Assembly: GCF_036373705.1 (NCBI RefSeq)
Contig: NC_089850.1
Location: forward strand, 19,883,256 to 19,947,255
Origin: Amia ocellicauda
Lineage: Eukaryota > Chordata > Actinopteri > Amiiformes > Amiidae
Direction of reading: 5' to 3'
DNA length: 64,000 nt
Below are positions 9,895 through 20,600 of the stretch, in pieces (positions within the stretch are counted from its first letter, which is position 1; each line of letters starts with the position of its first letter). Both the position numbers and the translations under genes were made by a program. The notes beneath the pieces were generated by a model. The model was given only the letters and a program-made list of their open reading frames with translations, did not search any database and had not been told where the DNA came from.

Positions 9895-10559
9895 CAGGGG
9901 GAGGGGGGGGCGAGGTGAGTAATACTCAGGCAAAAAAACTTTTTTCCTGTTTTTAATTCAGTCAACGAGATCATTCCCACCTCATGTGAATTACCCTTTA
10001 TTGTTTGTTTTACCTTTTATTTATTTTGGTTTTGGTTGCAACTTTTTCCAGATCCAGTGCAATATCAGAGGAGCCTATTTTTTTGGTTTAAAGAGTGTGG
10101 ACTACATCCTGTGTTACTGTGAAACGCTCCAGTGTTTGTTTTTATCACCCTTAGTTTCTTCCTCTCCCATCTGCATTGGTCTTGGGAATTAAAATCCCTT
10201 CTCACACGAAAGCAGCTGCTTATTCCGAGAAGCCACTATCAGAGAAGGAACCATGTATGAATTGATCAAGAAAGCTGTGAAACTGCTACATACCTGTCTA
10301 CATACCACACATGTATGCTTTCAGTGCTTGTGTGTTGTGCTGTCCTTGCCTTGCTTCAGTCTGTTTTGCGGGTTCAGTTTAATTATGCATCCCCTAATGA
10401 AGACATTGCGTCGCTCTCCTGCAGGCGCAAATGTCTTTCACTACACAGATGTTCATGTTTGCTTTTATTTTGTTTTGTTTAAATTCTGGCCATACCAACA
10501 TTTAAAAGGGACCAACTTTGAAACTTTTTATCCTGGCTGGGAATGTTAACATAAATAAA
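9895..10559 (+). other. adpgk2: 3' UTR of the glucokinase gene with poly(A) signal
   Basis: After the stop the sequence turns AT-rich. The first canonical AATAAA on the plus strand is at 10554-10559, followed by TG-rich sequence, so a 3' UTR of about 670 nt is likely. The end point is inferred, not shown. Confidence 0.55.
10554..10559 (+). terminator. adpgk2: Polyadenylation signal AATAAA (glucokinase gene)
   Basis: Canonical hexamer within AACATAAATAAATTTG, about 660 nt after the stop codon. Confidence 0.5.
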
Positions 10560-13500
10560 TTTGTGATCATCCAAACACCTTCAACTGAGGTTATTCTTGG
10601 GGTCTTTCTCGTTGTAAATGGGTGGGGTGGGGCAATCTAGTGGCACAGACCTAGTGGATTTGCAGTGACCTGTTCAGTGCTGGGCAATCAGTGCTCCACT
10701 CAGCCTGGTCCTTGGCGCTAGAGTTGCCTGTTATTCGATGCTGCAGTCTGTTCGCAGACCCTTGAATGTTAAAGTAAGATTGATGGGCTGCTCGGTTTGT
10801 GTGAACACTGCTTCCCAAAGACGACGATGCAGCTTTAATTTGCCCCCTCTCCCGCAGACTGGTGAAATCATTACATCCATATTTTTTAATGGTTTCTTTT
10901 CTTCCTTTTCCATTCCTTATAAATCATGCTAATCTGCGGCTGTCTATTTCATATTCATTGTTCTCATTTCTTTTTTGTGACTGATTTAATTTTTTCAGGG
11001 TTGGTTTTCTAGATCACTCTTTTGGGAACTAATCATTTGTTCAGTGTTGTGCTGGAGATACCATAGAAACATGTAGCAGAACTTGAAAAAGTGAATATTT
11101 CACATTGAAAAAACAGGATAATATGAAGAAAAAAAATACTTTGATTTACCCAGAGCAGGATTTAGTTTTTTTTTTTTTTTTAAGAAAAAACACAAAACCT
11201 CACTGAAATTTACATTCAGTAAGTGATTGTTCCAGTGGGAGATGGGGTGATTATAAGCACACAACACAATACTACACCCCAGAAAGGAAATGGAATGTTT
11301 AATGCGCCTCCTGTGCCTGGAAGTCTGTTTTACTGTGACAGAGCGAGTGCAGTGCGACAGACAGGAATCTCGGCTCTAAAAGGGAAAAGAGCTTCTCACA
11401 CAGCAGAATGGGAATATGAAGACCAGGGCTGACCCTGTAGAGCCACAGTGCCTGCTCGTTTTATTAAATGCAAACTACTTGTCCTGGAGGAGAGCCGATG
11501 TGCGTTCTGTGAATACCGGTCTCCGTTTTCTGGTTTTGGTTCCAGATGAACTCTTGCTCCCATCGACTAATCAAATACACCTTGATGCAACCTTTATTAA
11601 ATCTAATTAGAGCTCCTGAACAAGACAATTTGTTGTGCAGAAAATCTTATTAAACTCCTCCGTGAGTGCCAGGTTTTAGAGCTGCTCTCATGTAGGGGTG
11701 CAGTTCACTGAGCAGGTGTCTGGAATGTGATCAGATGAGCCGGAGAAGAATTTGCCATGTTTACGAGGGGAGTGTTTGAGGCCATGTACTTCCTAAACTT
11801 CTCTGTGCATCACTACTTGGTAACCTGTTAAGAGTTGTTTAGACAGCTTTAAGAGAGCGGTAGCAGCTCATTAAACAAGCTGAGGACACAGACTGTTTTT
11901 CTGCTTGACGAATGTCTTGAGAAAAACACACACGAAGCAGAAAGAATCTGAAACCCAGGTCTGAATAATAAATTATAAAAGCTAGAAAGGAGCTAATTCA
12001 GTTCAAGCTAGTTCAATTAAGGGCTCAAGGAAAGGAAAGGGAGTGAAAACCAACTCGGAACTAAGGCCGGGAAACCCTTGTAGGCCAGAGACACACACTA
12101 CACTATCTTAGCTGGATCTGTGTGTGGAATCTGAAGTGTAAATCTGGCTCGGCCACATTTCTGTAACTAAACAGGATTTTGGTTTTCAGCTTCTGTGAAC
12201 TGGCCACCACCCAAACACCTGGGATTTGAGCTGCAGTGCGGTGTATAGGTTTTGTCCACATTTAATCGTGCATTTTATATGAGATCAAGATCGATGCTCA
12301 AACCATACGTGCTGTTTTTCTAGAGCAGGGGTTCTTAACCTAGGGGTCGTGAGGAACATCTAGCAGTAAATAAAAATAACGATATGACAAATCAAAATAA
12401 GTATTGGCAGTTAAATTCCAATTTAGGCCGCTGGTGATTTCAAGGTGGCTGTGAAATTCTGGAAAAGTTACCGATCATCACCTGCTTATGGATCAGAAAA
12501 CCACAGAGAAGGACTGATGCCCAGATTATTGACACGTAGCTAAAGTCTTGATTACAGTCACTGAGTGCACTGTGGTGGGGGGATCCAGCAGACAAGTTCC
12601 TCTAGGGCCAGGGCGAGAGGGGGAAAAAGTGGGGGTTGAGGCAGGTGTGGAGGGCTACTGGAATCTCAAGAAAATATAAATTCTCTAGGGCTTGTTCTGA
12701 CCTGCGTTGAATAAAAAAAACTTTACATTCCACAACACTGTCTTTTCCCTTTTGTTCTGGTTGTCATGCCTTTGGGGGCTCACTGACACCCATTGGACTA
12801 TACTTAAATTCATGTTACCAAAATGCTTGTGTGGGGAAAAAAGCACTCCAGAAACCACACTAGGTCCTCAAAACAGCTTAGTACTAGCTGATGGTATTTG
12901 ATAATAGGCATTTATAATCACTGCATCAGCATAAACGCTGGGGAAAGTTTTCCATTTCTGGTTTCATTATTAGGTAAATATGAGGTCAGTGTTTTGTTAG
13001 ATGTAAGAATTCAAGCTAAAAGCTATTTCTCACGAGGAGGACTCTGCCCTTAATCCTCTGGACACCCTCTGAACTGGAAGTGCACACAATCCGAATAAAG
13101 AAAAAAAGAGACAAACAGCAAAGAAACACGAAAGGTTAAATGAAACTGTGCGTCGGATTTGGGCATTTAATTAAAAGTGGAAGCTTCGAGGAGATTCCAC
13201 ACTTGTGTTCTTAAATCCTTATCTAGGTCTGTGGAGTGTGGTGTTAAGCCATTAATCACAAACCTACATCCCGAGATAAACCTTTTAATGAGGCCACAGA
13301 CAGCCTCTGGAGGCCTGTGGCACATTTAGGGCAGCATTTAAAGGGGCACAGATTAACAGGGCAAAAGGAACAAAAAAACACTTTAGATTAACTGGCTGTT
13401 CTCTGGCAGAACTGCCCCCAGTCAGGACTCAGCTACAGGATGATTTCTTATCAGAGTTTTTAAAGTTCAGAGCTTGGTGTTTAGTTAACCTTGCCATGTT

Positions 13501-13706
13501 GTTTTTTATTTTGGGCTTGTCTGTATTAAAAACACTGACACTCACCATGTTCAATGTGTAATAGGAGTCAATTCAGCAGGGCACCATGCCTGACTGGTTT
13601 CTTCACATACCTTGCGTGATCATTTACTATGCCAAGTGCTGCAGCTCCTGTACACTGACATCAGCCATTGTCAAGACAGACTAAACCCAGTTAGAAAGAC
13701 AAAACA
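10560..13706. other. Spacer between two convergent genes
   Basis: About 3 kb between the 3' ends of the glucokinase and cenph genes. It contains a T-rich run (about 11167-11182), a possible hAT-type terminus at 12326-12360 and GC-balanced, repeat-poor stretches near 13190-13340. No exon was recognised. Confidence 0.55.
12326..12360 (+). mobile_element. Possible hAT-type transposon terminus (fragment)
   Basis: AGCAGGGGTTCTTAACCT followed by GGGGTCGTGAGG resembles the CAG.GGTTCTCAACC..GGGGTC terminus of vertebrate hAT elements. No opposite terminus or transposase was found nearby, so this is at best a fragment. Confidence 0.35.
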
Positions 13707-13712
13707 TTTATT
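13707..13712 (-). terminator. cenph: Polyadenylation signal AATAAA (cenph)
   Basis: On the minus strand the hexamer lies 84 nt past the cenph stop codon, a usual distance for a short 3' UTR. Confidence 0.6.
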
Positions 13713-13795
13713 AAAATCTTCCAGGGCATGTGATATAATTTAAAATAAAATATTTAACAGATACAAACATTTAAAAATGCTAACAAGCTTTGCAT

Positions 13796-13888
13796 CTATT
13801 CCGAAGCATTACTGTCCTTCATAGACAGCACAGCGCTCAAGAGTTTCGGATCTTCCACCCAGTTGATTTTTGCACACAGAATTAGTCT
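13796..13888 (-). CDS. cenph: cenph exon 9, terminal coding exon (residues 177-206)
   Basis: Acceptor CATTAG. It encodes RLILCAKINWVEDPKL, the most diagnostic block of the family (LILGSKVNWAEDPAL in human), then a short tail and stop TAG at 13798-13796. Confidence 0.88.
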   Translation of the reverse strand, partial: RLILCAKINWVEDPKLLSAVLSMKDSNASE

Positions 13889-16118
13889 CTAATGGAGTTG
13901 GGGGGAGAAACGCAGAAGGAGGAATTAACAATAAAATAGCTTAATTTATGTCTTAAATACAACAATGGCATGTGCTCTGTGGAATTGTAGAGGATGCTAA
14001 ACAGGCTTCAATAAACTGACAAGAGGGACGGAAATTACCCGAAAGACTTCTTGCAGTGTCAGCGCCACTTGGTAACTCTGGTCGAGATAGGCCTGCGTGG
14101 CAGTGTGGGAGTCAGCGGTGATCCGCCCAGCCCTCTCCCTGACCTCTGCTTGGGTCCTGAGAGTGTGCAGGAGACTCTGCAGCACCATCTTCAGTTCTGG
14201 GAGATTGAAAGGAGGAGGGAGGAGAACCAGTGCGATGCCCCTGTGCGCTTACTGCTCCCCTCGGGCCTTTGAACATCACTTACCAAAGCGCCTCTTAGAA
14301 ACCTGGCCGATTAGGGATCGCAGTTCTCGGTTTTCCTGTAAAAATAAATTGTTAAAAATGTTCCAAACGCTGACTTGAGTTTAAAATAGAAAGAAATAAT
14401 ACATTAATGCATAGTTTGTAGTTAATGGTAACAAAGAATTTTGTTCTAGAACAGCTAAGAGTGGAAAATACTACACACTGAGCTTCCATACCCCACCTGC
14501 TGGCAAGTCAACCCAAAGTTGTGCAACTTAAGCCTACATTGTATTTACCTGCCTTAATTTCTAATGTCTTGTGTTGAAACACAAGCCCTGATACACCTGG
14601 GTAAAATATTTTTGTCAAGCCTGTTACATGCCATTTTTAAAGGTTAAGACTTTTGTTTCCAGTAAATCTGCTCTTAAATATATTTTTTAAATGAGAGCAT
14701 AGGCCTGACTGGTGCAGCATACCTTCTGGATGGATGCTATTCTCTGGCACAGGTCAACGGAGACTTGCCTCAAGGTGGGAGAAGAAAAGCAACTTATTTA
14801 ATTGTACGATTTTGGTTCAGACAAAAAAGTAAAATAATATAAAAATTCAGAAATGTTGCACACGTTGACAAAACCGAGTGGAGACAATACATGAATCATG
14901 CTTACACATCACTCTCCCTGTTCTTTTGGATCTCATGCAGAAGCGCCTGTGCACACTGCATTCTTCATGGTTCGGACCACAGAGAAGTTCGAAAAGTACA
15001 AAAATAAAATATCAGACACTCTGCAGCGGTACAAATGTCAAGTTCACATTCAGTTAATTCAATAAATAAACACAGGGAACCTCTGCAGGAATTCTGCAGG
15101 AATCTTAACCAAAGAGAGGCTTAAGGAAATGTTTAATTTATACAAGCTGATGGGAGCCAGCAATGATGTCATCATGTGGGAAGCCATGTGTTGCACTCTG
15201 TGGCCCAACGGAGACAGAAGCCTGGTCCCTGGAGGTCAACTCCTCTCATAACGAGGAGGAAAGCGATATAACCTGGCAGTGTAATGAAGATGGACAGGTG
15301 CCTTGCTGCGTCATCAGGCAAACACCTGTCCTTACCGATGAACGGCTAGCTGTTTGGTACGGAGGTCCGACAGCAGGCTTTCATAGGGCGTCTCAACATT
15401 CTCCATACTGCAAGATACCAATACACATGTATTTATACTGTGCTATATAGGACACTGACTTATAGCTTGCATACATGCTTTACACCTGAACGTTGTACTG
15501 CCGTGCCTTCCCTTTCGAGGTATCTGTGTGCATTCGTTGTGAGTGCAGCATGTTCGCTTAATACTGCCATCTGTCTGCCACGAGTTGCCCATTTATCCAC
15601 CCAATAAAACCTCTGTTCACTTATATACTTAACTGCTGTTTTGTGTCAACTTACCTGACACTCAGGGAGGGATCTGTAGTTTCTTCGGCAAAAACTGGGT
15701 TTCCTACAAAGGTACAAGCAGGACATTTTGAAAACCTTTAACAAATGTGTCTCTTGCGATATGTCTGACAACGTTGGGATCCTAGTCACCTCACCTACTT
15801 TTTATTTTTTGTTCTTGCGCGATTCCAAAGCATCCCCTGTGAGCTACATCCTACATTTGTTTTCTTTGACACAGGGAAAAGCTGAATCCTCCTCATTGCC
15901 GTCATCCATCAGTGAGAAAAGCTCTACATAAAATGGCACTAATAGATTTCCCCAGTGTAACGGTAATAAATAAATCAAGACTGTGAGGCACTCACTCAGC
16001 GCCAGCCAGGTTTTCATATCCAGATACTGCTGTTTCATCTGCTCCCTGAGCCTGCAAGTAAAAATATGAATTTCCACTTACTGAAACTGAATTGCCATTG
16101 GGTAAGGGCAGCTATCAA

Positions 16119-16180
<62 letters not shown>

Positions 16181-16894
16181 TGATGATGATGATGATGATG
16201 AAAGAAATAGGTTAAAGTGACAAACATGAAGCCATTTATTTTTCTAATTTACATCTATATAGCATTCCTAGATTGCATATGTGAACTAGGATTTAAATCT
16301 GAAGATATTGTGCACGTACAGTACTTCTTGCATGCTATATTATTGGAAATGTATTACGGTACGGCAGTATGCAGGTTAAAATCAGTTATTGTTTGCAATC
16401 ACAGTAATCGTAGTGTTGTATAAGGAGCTAGGAGTAGTTTGCATCAGAACAGGGTGTAAAATTACAGAGATTTGTAACTGTGGTAAATATGTGGTATAAT
16501 AATGGTACAATCTAAATAACATGGCAAAAAAAGTGATTATGTACAATTATGGGAAAAGGTATAAATAGTGTAAAAGCATGGTAATACATGGCAATATCAC
16601 ATGGTAAACACATGATTAAAAAATGTGATGCCCTCGCATCACAGTACAGGGACGGACAGGTGACACTGAACTCAACCAGTTTCATTAGGGGCCTGGTGGG
16701 CCTCTCTTCCTCCGCTTCCCGCCCCGGCCTCCCCACGGCGGGCTGCGCAACAGGGCTGTGGGGGGCGCAGCTGGCGTGGAAAAGAAAAGACAATTACAGC
16801 TGTGCTCATTGCCCCGCATCGATACCCGGGCAAACACATGCTCGGTTAGGACGTACCTGGAGGATGAAGCTGTAGTGTTTTGGTTTCTATCCAT
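13796..16894 (-). CDS. cenph: Centromere protein H (nine exons, 206 aa)
   Basis: CENP-H is a coiled-coil subunit of the constitutive centromere-associated network at the inner kinetochore, working with CENP-I/K/M. Minus-strand exons are 16894-16857, 16051-15996, 15703-15655, 15407-15336, 14962-14906, 14768-14723, 14335-14284, 14196-14039 and 13888-13796. All have GT-AG borders and compatible phases. Recognition rests on LREQMKQQYLDMK (human LRAQTKQQLLEYK), KQLAVHRMQ (human KKLALDRMR) and the C-terminal EVFRRLILCAKINWVEDPKL (human HVFQNLILGSKVNWAEDPAL). The middle is Gln/Arg/Glu-rich helix as in the family. At 206 residues it is shorter than human (247), mostly at the N-terminus, so an additional 5' coding exon in the 800-bp first intron cannot be excluded. 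Confidence 0.87.
14039..14196 (-). CDS. cenph: cenph exon 8 (residues 124-176)
   Basis: Acceptor CTCCCAG, donor CGG|GTAATT. This longest exon encodes a continuous helix ending in VALTLQEVFR, which aligns with TTVIQHVFQ in human CENP-H. Confidence 0.85.
14284..14335 (-). CDS. cenph: cenph exon 7 (residues 107-123)
   Basis: Acceptor TTTTACAG, donor TTTG|GTAAGT. It encodes ENRELRSLIGQVSKRRF, a charged helical segment. Confidence 0.8.
14723..14768 (-). CDS. cenph: cenph exon 6 (residues 91-106)
   Basis: Acceptor TTGAG, donor AAG|GTATGC. It encodes QVSVDLCQRIASIQK. The acceptor is weak (GAG), but the frame excludes the neighbouring AG. Confidence 0.7.
14906..14962 (-). CDS. cenph: cenph exon 5 (residues 72-90)
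   Basis: Encodes RMQCAQALLHEIQKNRESD, a coiled-coil helix, before the donor GTAAGC. Of several nearby AG acceptors, the one at 14963-14964 is the only one that keeps the frame with exon 4 and restores the family's RM motif. Confidence 0.75.
15336..15407 (-). CDS. cenph: cenph exon 4 (residues 48-71)
   Basis: Acceptor CTTGCAG, donor CG|GTAAGG. It encodes MENVETPYESLLSDLRTK and QLAVH; the last part matches the conserved KLALDR block of the family. Confidence 0.85.
15655..15703 (-). CDS. cenph: cenph exon 3 (residues 32-47)
   Basis: Acceptor TTTGTAG, donor CAG|GTAAGT. It encodes an acidic, Thr-rich linker (PVFAEETTDPSL) between helices. Confidence 0.8.
15996..16051 (-). CDS. cenph: cenph exon 2 (residues 13-31)
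   Basis: Acceptor CTTGCAG, donor GTGAGT. It encodes RLREQMKQQYLDMKTWLAL, the first conserved CENP-H block. Confidence 0.85.
16121..16200. repeat. (TAA)n/(TGA)n compound microsatellite in cenph intron 1
   Basis: About 19 TAA units change into about 8 TGA units, 70 bp upstream of exon 2 on the minus strand. Confidence 0.95.
16480..16625. repeat. Diffuse CATGGTA-type repeat
   Basis: Short units such as CATGGTAATACATGGCAA and CACATGGTAAACACATG recur many times inside cenph intron 1. Related ACCATG/CATGGT-rich patches occur near 23800-23870 and 59350-59480. Confidence 0.5.
16857..16894 (-). CDS. cenph: cenph exon 1 (residues 1-12)
   Basis: Starts at ATG 16894 in good context (A at -3, G at +4) and encodes MDRNQNTTASSS before the donor CCAG|GTACGT. 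Phase 2 out joins exon 2 in frame. The N-terminus is not conserved in the family, so this start is supported by splice phase and promoter position rather than by similarity. Confidence 0.65.
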
Positions 16895-17100
16895 GGTTTC
16901 GGCTGGTTGTGTGTGCGCTGTGCTTTAATACACGCTATTGTATTGTAGTATACACTGTTTTACGCGCACTATACGGTGCGTCACGGTGAACGGTGCGGAA
17001 TCGCAGCACGGTGTGTCCTCTGGGCGGTTCCGTACACACAGACACCGGAAGTAACGGTAGCCTGCATCTCCGACTTCCGCTTTCGTGACTTGGCAGCACT
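16895..17100 (-). promoter_or_regulatory. cenph: cenph promoter with paired ETS-type sites
   Basis: CpG-rich block just upstream of the cenph start. On the minus strand it carries ACTTCCGGT (17052-17044) and, on the plus strand, ACTTCCGC (17073-17080), both GABP/ETS-type cores, plus several TACGCGCAC/CGGTGCG GC-rich half sites. No TATA box is well placed. This fits a CpG-type, broadly used promoter. I see no gene in the opposite direction. Confidence 0.55.
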
Positions 17101-17661
17101 TTTGGGTGAAGATTTCTATTTTTTCCCCCTTTAAAATGCAACCCTTTTCTTTGTTTGCTTTTTTGCGTCCTGCGTTGTTGCCCGTTTTCCATGTATACTT
17201 GAGTACTATTCGATTCAATGAAGAAATAATAATAGTAATAATGACTATCGGGACACATTTTGAGGTGGAAAGCTGTTGACTGAATTGCGGATTGGCCGGA
17301 TTTGTCCGTCAAAATAGTCCAACAATAACCATATTTTCAGCAATCTGTGTTGTGTACGAACATCACGGGAATAGTTTGGTAAGGAAGCCATGTTTAAATT
17401 TACACCTGAGCACAGAAGGGATCCACCTCAGCGTGGCCTTGCGTTCCCGTATCCTTCGGTCGTGTTGGTTATACTTCTGGCATTCACGGTTTGAAATATG
17501 AATAAAACCTCTGTAGCACGTCGCACGTGTTGGATATCAAACAGTATTATCCAGGATCGTCGCTTTAAATGCAGTAGCTTGTAGTAAAATCATAAAAAAT
17601 AAGGAAAAGGAGTTGATATTTTAGCACTTGTAGCTGACTTGATTGTAATGCAAGAGTAAAT

Positions 17662-17675
17662 GCAGCAGATGGCGC
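17662..17675 (+). promoter_or_regulatory. Candidate CTCF-type site
   Basis: GCAGCAGATGGCGC matches the core CCA(C/G)(C/T)AG(A/G)(G/T)GGC(A/G)(G/C) at all but the first base. It lies about 770 bp upstream of cenph. Motif evidence only. Confidence 0.45.
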
Positions 17676-20600
17676 TAAATACCTATTTGACTTAACATTT
17701 CTAAATTACTTTATAGATCAAAACAGCAGCGCCGATAAATTAGTCTTTACCTGTGGCTATATTGAGATTAAAACATGTAAACGTGTTTTCTTGACAATCA
17801 TTTCTGTAATTCAAATATAGGTTAAATAGCTCAGTATCAATAGACGTCTATTGTCTTGTACAGTCAATGCAGTGGGCTTATTCTTACAGGAGTATTGATC
17901 AGCTCTTCATTTGGTATTGTAAGTTGAGTTGTCTCTTTTCCTGGCTGTTTTTGTGTAAGGATGCATGCGATTGAACTGCGGTGTTGTGATTTCTGAGAGG
18001 AAGGATACAGAATTGTATAGGCTATGGTCACAGAAGACCCATGCTGCTGACTGGTACATAACAGCAGGGCAGGGCAAAGTCAGTGCCAGAGGGTCTAGGT
18101 TGCTGCAGGTTTTTACAAGCGCCTTTTGAATTAGTAACTCATGCACACCTGGAATCGGCAGGTGATTTGATATCTGATCCTGATAATGACTTCAATGAAG
18201 TAACGGAGACCTGGATGAAAACCAGAAACTCTTCAGCCCTTGGGGACTGGACTTGCCCACCCTAGCCTGGAGAGCAGACAGAGGCAGAGTGTTTTCGGAT
18301 TAGATTGGCAATTCTACTGAAATGTACCATAATATGTGGGGAAACAAAGGGCTCCTGAAAATGAAATTGAAAATGCTCTTTATTGTGGGCGCCATTGCAG
18401 GAACCTGGTCTGGAATCTCCCTGCTCTCCTGGTAATGAGTCATGTTGGCATCATCACTTTTGTAGTGTGACCTGGTACTGGGCAGTTTTTGAAATTCACT
18501 TCACACAATTAATGAAGGTGTAATGAACATACTGCCATTAAAAAAAAAAAAAAAAAATGAATTGGAAAGGAACGTGGTACCCAGTAGGTATTCCAAATGT
18601 CTGACTTTTAATTCTAGAACCCAATGCCGATTTCGTATTTGTTAAAAGAGAAAGAAAATAAAAATACTAATTTGTAGTCAATTCCAGTTCTCTGCGGATG
18701 TTCCGATGATTGCTTTTGTGCTCGATTAGTAAACAATTCAATCCAGTTTGATGAAAGGCATACTCACAAGCTGAAAAATAGAAACCATCAATCAAACGAC
18801 CCAACAAAACCCTGTGATTTCAACACTTGTTCTATTGATATGCAATTCGAAGATTATATAAAACGCAATAAGCCGCCGAGATTAAGTTTTTCTGACGCTG
18901 TAAATGAGGAGTTGCATGGAAACAGGAAAGAGATGGAAAGCTATTTTTACTGCTGTCTACAGATTGTGTGGTCGAACGATCAGAGCAATGACGGACTTCC
19001 TATACTTAATAAAATTCAACAGGTGTTAGCCAGTTGGTAGATAACTGCCATTAAGTAGATTTGCACCAATCACGGGCCTTCATTGTAATCCAAAAACATT
19101 GCAGTATGTATGATTTTGCCATAAGGCATGAATCATAGTTGGATAAAAATCAACTGGAAAAGCATAGAGACAATAAACTGTTTTTCAATTGTCAGTGTCT
19201 TTCCAACAGGATTGAAATGTTAACCCATTGTTAACTGTGTTTTTCTTGTACTCACAATTTGTATCAGTAATACAGTACACCCTTCCAAAAGATTGGTCCC
19301 TCTGGGGTCTGTAAACACAGAGTCTACACCTGCAGACAACACTAATGAGTTCAGGGTTGTGGCTATTAAAGATTTAGTAGCCAATCGGAAAAAAAAAAGA
19401 AACAGAAATGGTATAAAACACTAACAACACTCGGAGGGTGAAAGGCACTGGTTGCATGTTTTTTACTTTTAATAACATTTCCAAAATAGCTTACATTTTC
19501 TGATTTTTCATGTAGTGACGGACAGCTGTATGATTCTAAAAAGTGACATTATTACTTTTTTGTTGATAAGAGATCTGATGTGTGCCTTGCCATGCCTGAC
19601 ACAGTGTTTGCTGTGTTTAATTTTGTCTTGGCAGGTGTGACAGGAGAGATGAAAGAATGTCACTGCTGTAAAAGATGCCACTCTCTGAGTGACACTGAAT
19701 ATTGGATGTATCTTAGGATCCTTTTAGCCTGAGAACTGTCAGTATCAATGCACTAAAGATGTTGCTCTGTGCCAATCAACTTAGATGGTCTGAATATTCC
19801 TTTTGACATGAGATCATGCAACAATTTTACTGTGACAGAATGGAAGATTGCAGATACTATTATTCTTTAGTGAGTTTTTCTAGGTTTATCTTTCACATTA
19901 GTGGAGGGATTTAGTTTAGGTAGTTCCTATTCAGATGGAGCAATACAACTTTCAAAATCTTCAAAAGGGTAGAGATTGACAGGAACTGGAATGTTGGGCT
20001 TAGAATGCACACCTTTAAGTGCAAAAATCTACTTTTAGTAATTCATTTCTGTATTAATTTTCTTTCTGAGCAGAAAGTCAACTGTAAATAAGTCTGTGTG
20101 CTCAATATGAGTATAGAATATGAGGAATTGCATCATCAATGCAAGAAAATGTATAATGAAAACCAAAGTAAAATAAGAGCACTTATTTAAAAATGAAATT
20201 TCAACATATATATTGCAATATCAGACTTCCCTGTTATTAAGGCCACAGAGAGTAACCTTCCTTTTATTAGTCTGAAGATAGCTTCACATTACACACTGCT
20301 TATTGGATGTGGTTGATGGGTCTTTATGGGTGAAAATAAACAGATATAAATTCATTATAAACAGAAACGGAATATCCCATTGGGGGTCATAAAAATGAAC
20401 GATATCCCTGTGCTTTCGTCATTGAATTTTCAACTCTAGAGAAACAGTGCAGGAAATCACATTTTCTCTGACAGCATGCGCTTTATCTGTGAACTTCTGT
20501 GGGTATGAAAGCATGAAGACAGTCACTGTGGATGAGTCACTTGATGGAAATGGCTGTCTGGGGCCTCGTCATGAAAACACAGTGATATCTGCAAGGGGAA

